A program made the translations under genes and the position numbers. A DNA stretch of 64,000 nucleotides from JAFEDN01 sp963832945 (GTDB lineage Bacteria > Pseudomonadota > Gammaproteobacteria > Coxiellales > Coxiellaceae): assembly GCA_963832945.1 (NCBI GenBank), contig CAWHVV010000006.1, positions 124,001-188,000 on the forward strand, written 5' to 3'. Below are positions 35,663 through 43,780 of the stretch, piece after piece. Within the stretch, counting starts at the first letter, position 1. Every line of letters starts with the position of its first letter. Below the pieces are notes generated by a model that saw only the letters and a list, made by a program, of their open reading frames with translations, did no database searches and had not been told where the DNA came from.

Positions 35663-35867
35663 CAGCAATTCCCGGTGAATTTTAACTATTTGATTTAACA
35701 AATTAAATCACCCTTATAAAAAAATAATTTTCGTAGAAAATTATCCCCGCGATAGGGGATCGCAAGGGGGAGAATCGCGATTCTCCCCCTTCATTCCGAG
35801 CATCGGCTCCGCCGAGCGCAGGATAAAAACAGGAAGCAATTTTCGCTGTACTCAGCGGGAATTGCTG
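35663..35867. mobile_element. Non-autonomous 205-bp element, copy E (reverse orientation)
   Basis: A full-length copy in inverse orientation, starting CAGCAATTCCCGGTGAA and ending TCAGCGGGAATTGCTG. The GC palindrome at 35766-35789 is identical to that of copy A. Only TTAAG is repeated immediately outside each end, shorter than the 9 bp seen at copies A and D, so one flank may have changed. It sits exactly between the stop codons of the convergent mpl gene and the gene at 35868. Confidence 0.85.
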
Positions 35868-36098
35868 TTAAGGATTGTTGTTGCGGCGGGCCAGACTATA
35901 AGCTAACCATATCCCGGCGATAACGCCCAGCCCACTCGCCATGCCCATCAGGCCTGGTGAACTATAGCTCCTGCTTGCAAAAGTATGCATTGCAAAGAGT
36001 GTGATTATCGAGCACGTACTCACACTGGTCACCAGCACCCACCGGTGGTTGAGAATCGCCTTCATTAATCGAAAAAATTGTGAATAACCCTGTTTCAT
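35868..36098 (-). CDS. Small membrane protein, unknown
   Basis: This encodes 76 residues with two hydrophobic helices (W-V-L-V-T-S-V-S-T-C-S-I-I-T-L-F and G-L-M-G-M-A-S-G-L-G-V-I-A-G-I-W-L-A) and a basic N-terminus. The stop codon touches the end of mobile repeat copy E, so the original 3' end may have been altered. No family is recognised. It could be a spurious frame, but its composition is convincingly membrane-like. Confidence 0.45.
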   Translation of the reverse strand: MKQGYSQFFRLMKAILNHRWVLVTSVSTCSIITLFAMHTFASRSYSSPGLMGMASGLGVIAGIWLAYSLARRNNNP

Positions 36099-36238
36099 TG
36101 TCCAGCACTTAAATTTTTTAAATATCTCATCATTTCGCTTATTTTTTCATATTTATATTAACTAAATATTAATATGGCTATTTAAATTCCGAATATAAAT
36201 TGATTCTTAATGGTTTCTTAAGAAAATTGATTATTTTT

Positions 36239-36266
36239 TTGATGAATGCATTTTGATGAATGCATT
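36239..36266 (+). repeat. Tandem 14-bp repeat in the promoter of the 36321 gene
   Basis: TTGATGAATGCATT occurs twice head to tail. Each copy contains the palindrome ATGCAT. A -10-like TATGAT is at 36273-36278, so the repeats cover the -35 region. It may be a paired operator; no regulator is identified. Confidence 0.5.
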
Positions 36267-36320
36267 TTGTGATATGATGGCGGCAAAATTTGTGTAACCA
36301 TCAGACTAAAGGGGGTGAGT

Positions 36321-37835
36321 ATGCGGCGGGCTCCTGACGTGGCAGACTATATAGAAGAAGCAAAAGTTTCCAAACCAGAAGATTCCTATTGGTGTAGATA
36401 CCTATCGATCCCTCTTCTGGGTTGGCTATTAAGTGACTCTAAAGAAGCGAAAACTTGCAAACCAATAGGTCCCAAACCAACAGACTCATGCGGTTATAGA
36501 GGCATGATCCTTGTTTGGAATTGCCTATTAAATAACGTTACGAAAGACAGAGCCGCGTCAGTGGTGATTGCCTTTGGATCGGGCGCTATAGCCTACAAAG
36601 GGCCTTTTCTGGTTGGGCTGGTAGGGGATTCTGGAGGCAAGATCCTGGCCGTCGTCTGTAATTTTCTGGCTAATACCGCTATTTTACTCGATTTCAGATT
36701 AAGCGATGGCATTGTCCGTGGCATCAGAGCGGAAAGACGCGTCCAGGCTCTGCCGTCCTGGCAAAGAGTTCCAATTTTAGCGGCCTGGTGGGTGACTACT
36801 CTGGTCTTTCTACCCGGAGGAGTCATCGCACAAGCCTGGTTAACGGGTGAAAAACTGCCGCCGGTCATTTCGCAAATTTGCGCAGCCTTGGGAGGATTAG
36901 GGTTCCTGGCGACCCGGGGCGCCACAACTTCCAGAATGATTTTGCACCTGACAGTCGAAGCCGGTGCTTCCTGGAGGGATGCGATGCTTGAACACTGCTT
37001 CCCGGTGGGCAGCCGAAGCCATCTGCCATGGGATGAAAAAATAGTGGATGTTTTAAGCAGCTTTTGCACTCTTGCATTTATGATAGCGGGCCGGTGGATA
37101 TGGACGGATATGTACCGTCTAAAATTGGTCAATGGTATGCACGATATGGGCCTGGAACTCTGTGAAAAGAACGGTTGTACCGACGGCTATCTCTATTACG
37201 TCACATCGATGCTTGCCTGCCTGAGTTATTTTTATTTTTATTTTCCTGCCCAGGATGCTCTGGGGCATTTATACCGCTTTGGTAAAGCATTTTTTAATTA
37301 TTTTGAAAAAAAAGACTACCATTGGTGGAAGGCTTTGATTCCGTTTATTCTTAGTGTGGCTTTGATAGGAATATGTGGTGCGGGTTCAGAAACCGGTCTG
37401 GTACTCGCCCGTGTTTACGTGAACTGGTGGCTGGCTGAGGCTTATTTTTTTGGGGTGAACACGCCGTCCGCCCTTAAAAAACTGGCGGAATCCCTGGTGT
37501 CACAAGTGGGTCTGCTCGATCAATCTGAGCACATGCTGTCCTCTTCGGCAGGGTATTCGCTCACGGCATCCCCATTGCGTATAATGATTCCAGGTGCTCT
37601 TGGCCTAAACCGGCCATTATTAGATTCCCCTCCACCTTACAGCAGTTTAGACATAAACGAACAGGCGTTCTCTCTGCAAGAAAAAAAACCGGTAAAAGAA
37701 CAGGAAGAAAATCCGGAAAAAGAAAAGTCATGCTGCTGCAATATTTTTAGAGTTTGGGGAAGAATCAAGGCGAGATATTATGGAACATCTTCCAAAGAAC
37801 TAAAATATTCTGCGGTGAATGGATATGAATACTAA
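36321..37835 (+). CDS. Multi-membrane protein with PPxY and Cys-cluster tail, effector-like
   Basis: From ATG 36321 the product has 504 residues (numbering here from the GTG two codons earlier). AAGGGGG lies seven bases upstream. About seven or eight hydrophobic segments span 80-380. The C-terminal 110 residues are soluble: a P-P-P-Y motif at 439-442, a Lys/Glu-rich stretch at 456-471, a C-C-C cluster at 473-475, and a Tyr-rich end. PPxY binds WW domains of eukaryotic NEDD4-type ubiquitin ligases, and clustered Cys near a membrane can be palmitoylated. Both suggest, but do not prove, a role in a host membrane. It has no known homologue that I recognise. Confidence 0.65.
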   Translation: MRRAPDVADYIEEAKVSKPEDSYWCRYLSIPLLGWLLSDSKEAKTCKPIGPKPTDSCGYRGMILVWNCLLNNVTKDRAASVVIAFGSGAIAYKGPFLVGLVGDSGGKILAVVCNFLANTAILLDFRLSDGIVRGIRAERRVQALPSWQRVPILAAWWVTTLVFLPGGVIAQAWLTGEKLPPVISQICAALGGLGFLATRGATTSRMILHLTVEAGASWRDAMLEHCFPVGSRSHLPWDEKIVDVLSSFCTLAFMIAGRWIWTDMYRLKLVNGMHDMGLELCEKNGCTDGYLYYVTSMLACLSYFYFYFPAQDALGHLYRFGKAFFNYFEKKDYHWWKALIPFILSVALIGICGAGSETGLVLARVYVNWWLAEAYFFGVNTPSALKKLAESLVSQVGLLDQSEHMLSSSAGYSLTASPLRIMIPGALGLNRPLLDSPPPYSSLDINEQAFSLQEKKPVKEQEENPEKEKSCCCNIFRVWGRIKARYYGTSSKELKYSAVNGYEY

Positions 37836-37872
37836 TTGTTAGTACAATAAAGCTTTGGGACTGAGGGAAATT

Positions 37873-38319
37873 ATGAGTCATAAATCACAACAAAACGAAT
37901 ATGACGAAGACTTTTATGCATGGTCTTTGCATAATGCTGCCTTAATTAGAGCGGGTAAGCTATCGGAAGTCGATTTAGAAAACGTGGCTGAGGAAATTGA
38001 AAGTATGGGAAAAGCCAATAAACGTGAACTGATTAGTCGTTTAGCAGTACTGTTAGCTCATTTGCTGAAATGGAAATTTCAACCAGGACTTAGAGGCAAT
38101 AGCTGGAAATACACAATAGAGAATCAACGTTTTGAGGTTCGTGATCTTCTTAATGAAAGTCCAAGCCTGAAACATGAGTTAGATGAACAATTAAATCATG
38201 CTTACAAAAAAGCATTAATACTTGCCGCTGCGGAAACCGGGTTAACTCGAACTACATTTCCGGAAACTTCTCCTTTTTCTCTGGCAGACGCCTTAAATGA
38301 AAATTTCTTTCCAGAATAA
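37873..38319 (+). CDS. DUF29-family protein
   Basis: This encodes 148 residues from ATG 37873 (a TTG at 37855 is less likely). The N-terminal half matches DUF29: Y-D-E-D-F-Y-A-W, then D-L-E-N-V-A-E-E-I-E-S-M-G-K-A-N-K-R-E-L, then L-L-A-H-L-L-K-W-K-F-Q-P near residue 75, with a helical remainder. DUF29 genes are scattered, often near mobile DNA, and their function is unknown. It follows the 36321 gene by 37 bases. Confidence 0.85.
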   Translation: MSHKSQQNEYDEDFYAWSLHNAALIRAGKLSEVDLENVAEEIESMGKANKRELISRLAVLLAHLLKWKFQPGLRGNSWKYTIENQRFEVRDLLNESPSLKHELDEQLNHAYKKALILAAAETGLTRTTFPETSPFSLADALNENFFPE

Positions 38320-38350
38320 TCCTATATATTTTAAAAATGACCCCCTAAAA

Positions 38351-40381
38351 TTAATTGCTTTCAGACGACAGGATAAATATATCGCCGTTCCAGCGCAGGC
38401 TGCGAATACGTTCCGGTTGCTGATTATAAGGAATACGCACGGACTGGAATTCAATGCCTTTCACCAAAACATCCCCCGATTGTAAGTGAATGTATCGGTG
38501 GGGGAAACGCCATATTTTTTCCGGTGGAGTGTGATAAGTCAGAATGCCCAACCATAGTGACCTGGAGGAATCGTCAAATTTTATCCCTGATTCCCACAAG
38601 CGCAATTCCAGAATATCGGGTGAATTAGCCAAATGTTTGATGAGAAACATCGCCGGTGGTTTATTCCGGTAAAGCAGAGGCAACAGCGCCGTGTTGTTTT
38701 CCGGTTCCAGACTGGTGAACCGTTGCAGAGTGGTATCGACCCGCGAGCGTTTTTCAGCGGGCTGCCAGCCCCGATTCAATAAAAAAGTTTTAATATCATC
38801 CAGTCGTCCCGCCCACTGAACGTTAAATGGCTGGACGGGCCGTCCAAACCGGTCCTGACGGTATAGAGGCGCATATTTTGCCGGTTCCTGCCACCATTTT
38901 TGAAAATTTAGAGTTAATACCGGCCATACGGGTTGGCTATCCGCAAGAGTGTGCCGGAAAGTCAGGAAACCGACTACGATCCAGGGCGCCAGAGTGCTGA
39001 GAGCGAGAATAATAAACCAGTGTTTCGGCGGCATTCGCAAAAGAGCATTGGTTTTAGGCATGCGACGATAGGACAGCATCACCAGTAACAATACACTCAG
39101 TCCTAAAAGCCAGGCGCCTAAAATATCGGTCAACCAGTGCTGGCCTAAAAAAAGCCTCGAAACGCCGCTGAGGAGAGCGATGAGAACAAAACATGCTGCC
39201 GCAGGTTTACGCCAGCCGCGAGAAATGATCCCCAGGCTTAAAAAAGCTAAAAAACCCAATACCGCCATGCTCATGGCCGCGTGGCCGCTGGGAAAAGAAG
39301 AGCCGGGATCCACGCTGAATAAGCCCGCGGGCCTGGCTGAAAAATAAAGGTTCTTGATTATCTGCACGGTGGCTGCGCTGAGAAATCCCAGTAGTGCTAA
39401 GTGCGCTGCCGCCCGAGTCTGTCTGCAAACGAGCAACCCCCCGGCCGCCAGGAAGCTGGCGATAAGCAACGCTTCCGGATTGCCCAGGATCGTGAAAAAA
39501 ACCCAAAATTTATCGACCGCCGGCGAACGAAAACTTTGTGCTAAATAAAAAAGTGGTTCGTTCAGGCGAATAATAAAATCCTGATAAATGACATTGAACC
39601 ACACGAACAAAAATAACAGGCTGCACAGCAAAAACAGTAATAATAATTTTAACTGCTGATAGTCATAGGGGTGAGACTGATTACGGATCATGCGGACAAA
39701 AATGCCGGACTTTGGCCTGCTTAACCAGTTCCACCACAATTGAATGTGGTGGTTAATGGCGCGGGATAATTGTTTGAAAAAATATTGTAACAACCAAAAA
39801 ATCAGCCAAAGCCCGACGATAACGGCTAAACCGGATAAAAATACTTTAGTCATGTCGCCGTGGGAAAAATCCATGGCCAAAGCCCCCAGCAGAACACCGG
39901 GCGTCATATAGATCAACGACCACATAATCGCGGCGAAAGACGCCGGTGGTAAAAATTTCTTCCAACTGTAGCGCAATATACCGGCGATTAAAGGCATCGC
40001 CGCGCGGGTGGGGCCGATAAACCGGCCAATGATGATACTTTTTCCGCCATGTTTAATGAAAAAATTCTCACAATAATTAAGATATTTGGCGAATTTCGAT
40101 AATGGCCATACCAAACGGATTTTTTCGTGATAGCGATTTCCCAGCCAGAATCCCAAACAATCACCTAAAAACGCTCCCAGGATAGTGGCGATGATGGTTT
40201 CCACCGGAGGCAGGATCGTGCTGCCGATCAGGGCGCCAATCGCGGTCATGGTGACGGCCCCGGGAAATAAAGTGCCCAACACCGGCAGGGATTCAATCAG
40301 GGCGGTGAGAAAGGAGAATAATATGCCCAGCTCGGGATGCTGGCGAAGGTATTCCATCAACGGCTGCAGGTAATGTTCCAT
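38351..40381 (-). CDS. DedA / PAP2 phosphatase / LssY-C fusion membrane protein
   Basis: This encodes 676 residues in three parts. Residues 1-210 are a DedA/SNARE-associated domain (E-S-L-P-V-L-G-T-L-F-P-G, F-L-G-D-C-L-G-F-W-L-G, G-R-F-I-G-P-T-R-A). About 230-440 is a PAP2 domain with S-S-F-P-S-G-H-A-A near 370 and S-R-L-F-L-G-Q-H-W-L-T-D near 420. From about 470 comes an LssY-C-like soluble tail. It may flip and dephosphorylate lipid phosphates such as undecaprenyl pyrophosphate. Genes of this type in Legionella lie near lss secretion genes, none of which are here. It precedes, by distance only, the lipA/lipB pair on the same strand (lipA ends 5 bases upstream). Confidence 0.9.
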   Translation of the reverse strand: MEHYLQPLMEYLRQHPELGILFSFLTALIESLPVLGTLFPGAVTMTAIGALIGSTILPPVETIIATILGAFLGDCLGFWLGNRYHEKIRLVWPLSKFAKYLNYCENFFIKHGGKSIIIGRFIGPTRAAMPLIAGILRYSWKKFLPPASFAAIMWSLIYMTPGVLLGALAMDFSHGDMTKVFLSGLAVIVGLWLIFWLLQYFFKQLSRAINHHIQLWWNWLSRPKSGIFVRMIRNQSHPYDYQQLKLLLLFLLCSLLFLFVWFNVIYQDFIIRLNEPLFYLAQSFRSPAVDKFWVFFTILGNPEALLIASFLAAGGLLVCRQTRAAAHLALLGFLSAATVQIIKNLYFSARPAGLFSVDPGSSFPSGHAAMSMAVLGFLAFLSLGIISRGWRKPAAACFVLIALLSGVSRLFLGQHWLTDILGAWLLGLSVLLLVMLSYRRMPKTNALLRMPPKHWFIILALSTLAPWIVVGFLTFRHTLADSQPVWPVLTLNFQKWWQEPAKYAPLYRQDRFGRPVQPFNVQWAGRLDDIKTFLLNRGWQPAEKRSRVDTTLQRFTSLEPENNTALLPLLYRNKPPAMFLIKHLANSPDILELRLWESGIKFDDSSRSLWLGILTYHTPPEKIWRFPHRYIHLQSGDVLVKGIEFQSVRIPYNQQPERIRSLRWNGDIFILSSESN

Positions 40382-40386
40382 AACGA

Positions 40387-41343
40387 TTAGCGGACAGCTT
40401 CGCCGGCGGCCTGTTTGTCCGCGTGATAGGAAGAACGGACCAGCGGGCCGCTGGCGACGTTCATAAATCCAATCTCCCGGGCAAATTCGGCGTGTTCGTC
40501 AAACTCTGCCGGCGTGACATAACGATGCACGGGCGTATGATGGGGAGTGGGTTGTAAATACTGCCCCAGCGTGACCATATCGACGTCATGTTCCCGTAAA
40601 TCCTTTAGAACCTGTCGAACTTCCTCCGGGCTTTCGCCGAGACCCAGCATGATACCGGATTTAGTAGGAATGTCCCTGCCAAACCGCTCCCTGAAATTTT
40701 TTAATAGCCGCAGGGACCATTGATAATCCGAACCCGGCCGTACGGCTTTATAAAGCCGGGCGATGGTTTCGATATTGTGATTAAACACATCCGGCAACGC
40801 CATGGCCAGTTGGTCGAGAGCCTTATCCATGCGCCCGCGAAAATCGGGCGCCAGGATTTCAATTTTAAGCCCCGGTATTCGGGCGCGGGCGAGCAGAATG
40901 CAGTCCCGGAAATGGCCGGCGCCGCCGTCGCGTAAATCGTCGCGATCGACGGAAGTGATGACCACGTATTTAAGGTTCATCAGCGCGATGGTTTGCGCGA
41001 GATTTTCAGGTTCCTGCGGGTCCAGAGGGTCCGGACGGCCATGGCCTACGTTGCAGAAAGTGCACCGGCGCGTGCATTTATCGCCCATAATCATGAAAGT
41101 TGCGATGCCGTGGCTAAAGCATTCGCTTAAATTAGGACAGGAGGCCTCTTCGCACACGGTATGCATGTGGTTGGCGCGCAGCAGGTTCTTAAGCGCAAGG
41201 ACTTTATTATCGGTCGGCAATTTGATCCGGATCCAGTCAGGTTTGCGAAGCGGCGGGGCTGTGATTTCCACTTTCACCGGAATGCGCGCCAGCTTGGCGG
41301 CGCCTAACGCCTTTTGCGAGGGGTCATATTGTTGAGTGCTCAT
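40387..41343 (-). CDS. lipA: Lipoyl synthase
   Basis: From ATG 41343 this encodes 318 residues. GGAGGAAGG upstream and an ATGA overlap with lipB support this start over ATG 41361. A radical-SAM enzyme, it inserts two sulphurs into octanoyl-lipoyl domains. The auxiliary cluster is C-E-E-A-S-C-P-N-L-S-E-C. The radical cluster is C-T-R-R-C-T-F-C, and the C-terminal S-S-Y-H near 305 carries the conserved Ser. It serves lipoyl-E2 proteins such as the partner of the E1 genes at 7491-9523. Confidence 0.96.
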   Translation of the reverse strand: MSTQQYDPSQKALGAAKLARIPVKVEITAPPLRKPDWIRIKLPTDNKVLALKNLLRANHMHTVCEEASCPNLSECFSHGIATFMIMGDKCTRRCTFCNVGHGRPDPLDPQEPENLAQTIALMNLKYVVITSVDRDDLRDGGAGHFRDCILLARARIPGLKIEILAPDFRGRMDKALDQLAMALPDVFNHNIETIARLYKAVRPGSDYQWSLRLLKNFRERFGRDIPTKSGIMLGLGESPEEVRQVLKDLREHDVDMVTLGQYLQPTPHHTPVHRYVTPAEFDEHAEFAREIGFMNVASGPLVRSSYHADKQAAGEAVR

Positions 41344-41984
41344 ACCGTAGCCTTCCTCCAAATCATTTCCTCTTCAGTATACCCGAAGTGGCGCAGAAAG
41401 GCAGCGACCAGGGGGTGGTGAATTTTTTCGCAGGTCAGATTCGGCACAAACGAGCTCATTTGCGCCATAGTCAGGCCTTCGAATCCGCAGGGGTTGATAC
41501 AGGAGAATGGCGTCAGGTCCATGGCCACGTTAAGGGCAATTCCGTGGTAACTGCATCCGCGTCTCACCCGCAGGCCGATAGAGCATATTTTACTGTTTTC
41601 CACATACACGCCGGGGGCATTTTGACGGGTTTGTCCGGTGATTCCGTGGATATTCAGCAAGTCGATCACACACTGTTCCAGAGTCGTGACCAGGCCGCGA
41701 ATCGTTAATTTTCGCCGGGATAAGTCCAGCAGTGGATAAACGACTAACTGACCCGGACCGTGATAAGTGACCTGGCCGCCCCGGTCTGTCTGGATAACGG
41801 GAATTTCTCCGGGGTTTAACACATGCTCGGCTTTTCCGGCCAGACCCTGGGTAAATACCGGCGTATGCTCCAAAAGCCATAATTCATCGGGGGTTTCCGC
41901 GGTGCGTTGCTGGGTAAAATCGCGCATGTCCTGCCAGATTTCAGGATAAGAACAAACGCCCAGTTGACGTACGATCAGACTCAT
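41340..41984 (-). CDS. lipB: Octanoyltransferase (lipoate-protein ligase B)
   Basis: At 214 residues this transfers octanoate from ACP to lipoyl domains. D-R-G-G-Q-V-T-Y-H-G-P-G-Q-L-V-V-Y is the family signature near 70-85. Lys in G-V-Y-V-E-N-S-K-I-C-S-I-G near 135 and Cys in F-S-C-I-N-P-C-G near 170 form the catalytic pair. It is first in the lipB-lipA operon, overlapping by four bases. Confidence 0.96.
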   Translation of the reverse strand: MSLIVRQLGVCSYPEIWQDMRDFTQQRTAETPDELWLLEHTPVFTQGLAGKAEHVLNPGEIPVIQTDRGGQVTYHGPGQLVVYPLLDLSRRKLTIRGLVTTLEQCVIDLLNIHGITGQTRQNAPGVYVENSKICSIGLRVRRGCSYHGIALNVAMDLTPFSCINPCGFEGLTMAQMSSFVPNLTCEKIHHPLVAAFLRHFGYTEEEMIWRKATV

Positions 41985-42070
41985 AGTTTCCTGGAATATC
42001 AGTGAATTTAATAAATCATTAATACTGCGATTATACCATACCGGCTATTAATATAATAAATGGGTAAAAA

Positions 42071-43741
42071 ATGAAAAAAAATAGTAATGAGCCGGATTTT
42101 CCTAAAGAAATAGAGGCTAAATCATTCTCGGGTAATGACAGTGCGATCAGACGATTTGAGCGCAATCTGAAAAAAGCCATAAAAGAGATGAGTGGGCCTG
42201 ATTTTACCGTGAAGGTGCTGCATGGACCGGAGTTACCGGTCGGCAAGGCAGATATCATAGCTATATTCCAATGGCTGGTGGATAATATGAAAAGTTTTGA
42301 GTCATTGTCCGTTGATAATCCCCTCAGATTTCAGGCCAACAGTGAATCTTATCCTCTGCCAATCACTATTCATTTAATTAAAGAAAATTCCAAAATAACG
42401 CTTATTTTGGATCCAAACAGCAAAAGCCCTCGACTGTCGCTCGATCAGCCGATAGAAAAATATCCCGAAACCAAAGATTCCGGGAAAGCCCGCAAAATTA
42501 TCGGCAAGGGAGGCCAAAAAACCGTCCGTTATGCCTGGATTTTTGAGGATAAAGTGAATGCTTTTTACATCTGTGCCGCGAATATTTATAAAGGTAAAGA
42601 CATGGTATCGCAATTTGATGAAGTCAAAACGGTCATCTATCAGCAGAATAATCCATTTCTTGTGCCCATGAGATTTGGCGCGAAATATGAGGGTCATACT
42701 TCCCGGGATATGAATTTGTCTAAAGCGATTAGTTTTGCTGCGCTGGCAGATGGCACTTTTTTTGATTTAATGCATAATCTGGAAAATTTTTCACCGGATT
42801 TGGGGGATATTTTATGGATTTATTACTCATCGGTCAGCGCGCTGGCGGAATTTCACAGCCATGGCATGGTGCACAGAGACATCAAGCCGGATAATTTTTT
42901 ATTTTTTCGCATGGTATCTGGAATTCATGTGTGCCTTAATGATTTTGATCAGGCTCTATCGCAAACTTCAGCGGAATCTTTTGGGGAAGTGAGGTGTTTT
43001 CCATATTATGCTTTTGACGCTCCTTATTTCGCTCCTTTGATAGAAGTCGCAAATTCCATATTATTGGGACACGTACCGGATCATTTACAGGGAAGCAAAA
43101 GACCCTTGCAAGAGCACCTTCGTGAGGATTTTTTAAAGGAGCAGCCTCAGCATGAAGAATCTCTTAATTTAATTTTGGACTGTAAACACATTATCAAGGT
43201 TAATACACCCAACCACCCAAAGTCTGATATATGGGTGCTCTGCAAATTATTGAAATTATTTCACGAGAAAGTAGAATCGTATTATTATGGTTTTATTCCA
43301 CCGATACTGACAGAACTGGATGAACTGGTTGAGAAAAATATCCGTGCCTGTTTTCCGGAGCGCATGGATGGACGGGAACTTTTATCGGAGATAAGGAAAT
43401 TGTATCAAAATCTGTTTGCCGGCCCGGTTGACGGAATGGATGAAAAAGATCGTCTCGCTTGCCGGAAAAAATTCAATAATCAGTTGGATGAAATGAAGGC
43501 GCTGACGCCCCTTGAGCTTTACTCATTAGAAAAACTCGAATCCGTGAAAAAGCGGCCAGTGGGGGATATCCCGTTCATGGAATGTGCGCTGGAAGAAAAA
43601 GTCAAAAGCTCTTCCTCCCGGAGCGGGAACCTGTGTAGCCCGCCGTTATCCCAAAATAATCAGGGTAGTTTTGCTGGGAATGTTCGAAAAAATTCAAATA
43701 CTATCGCAGAAAATAATGATATTTCCGGATACTTTTATTAG
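42071..43741 (+). CDS. Eukaryotic-like protein kinase with altered DFG motif
   Basis: This encodes 556 residues. A glycine-rich loop is likely at I-G-K-G-G-Q-K-T-V-R (144-153). The catalytic loop H-R-D-I-K-P-D-N-F-L-F is clear at 268-278. The metal-binding motif reads N-D-F-D-Q-A at 290-295, so DFG is DFD. An APE-like segment (A-P-Y-F-A-P-L-I-E) follows near 317. The ATP-anchoring Lys is not obvious; Lys174 is a candidate. There are about 140 unassigned residues in front and about 200 helical ones behind. No membrane helix or PASTA repeats, so it is unlike housekeeping bacterial kinases. A host-directed role is inference. Confidence 0.8.
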   Translation: MKKNSNEPDFPKEIEAKSFSGNDSAIRRFERNLKKAIKEMSGPDFTVKVLHGPELPVGKADIIAIFQWLVDNMKSFESLSVDNPLRFQANSESYPLPITIHLIKENSKITLILDPNSKSPRLSLDQPIEKYPETKDSGKARKIIGKGGQKTVRYAWIFEDKVNAFYICAANIYKGKDMVSQFDEVKTVIYQQNNPFLVPMRFGAKYEGHTSRDMNLSKAISFAALADGTFFDLMHNLENFSPDLGDILWIYYSSVSALAEFHSHGMVHRDIKPDNFLFFRMVSGIHVCLNDFDQALSQTSAESFGEVRCFPYYAFDAPYFAPLIEVANSILLGHVPDHLQGSKRPLQEHLREDFLKEQPQHEESLNLILDCKHIIKVNTPNHPKSDIWVLCKLLKLFHEKVESYYYGFIPPILTELDELVEKNIRACFPERMDGRELLSEIRKLYQNLFAGPVDGMDEKDRLACRKKFNNQLDEMKALTPLELYSLEKLESVKKRPVGDIPFMECALEEKVKSSSSRSGNLCSPPLSQNNQGSFAGNVRKNSNTIAENNDISGYFY

Positions 43742-43780
43742 TATATTGCTCAATCACCAAAATTTGAAATACAATGAGAG

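Noticed and set aside
5158..35867. CRISPR array or simple REP cluster as explanation of the 205-bp repeats
   Set aside because: Copies are kilobases apart in both orientations with transposon-type inverted ends and target duplications, not regular spacers.
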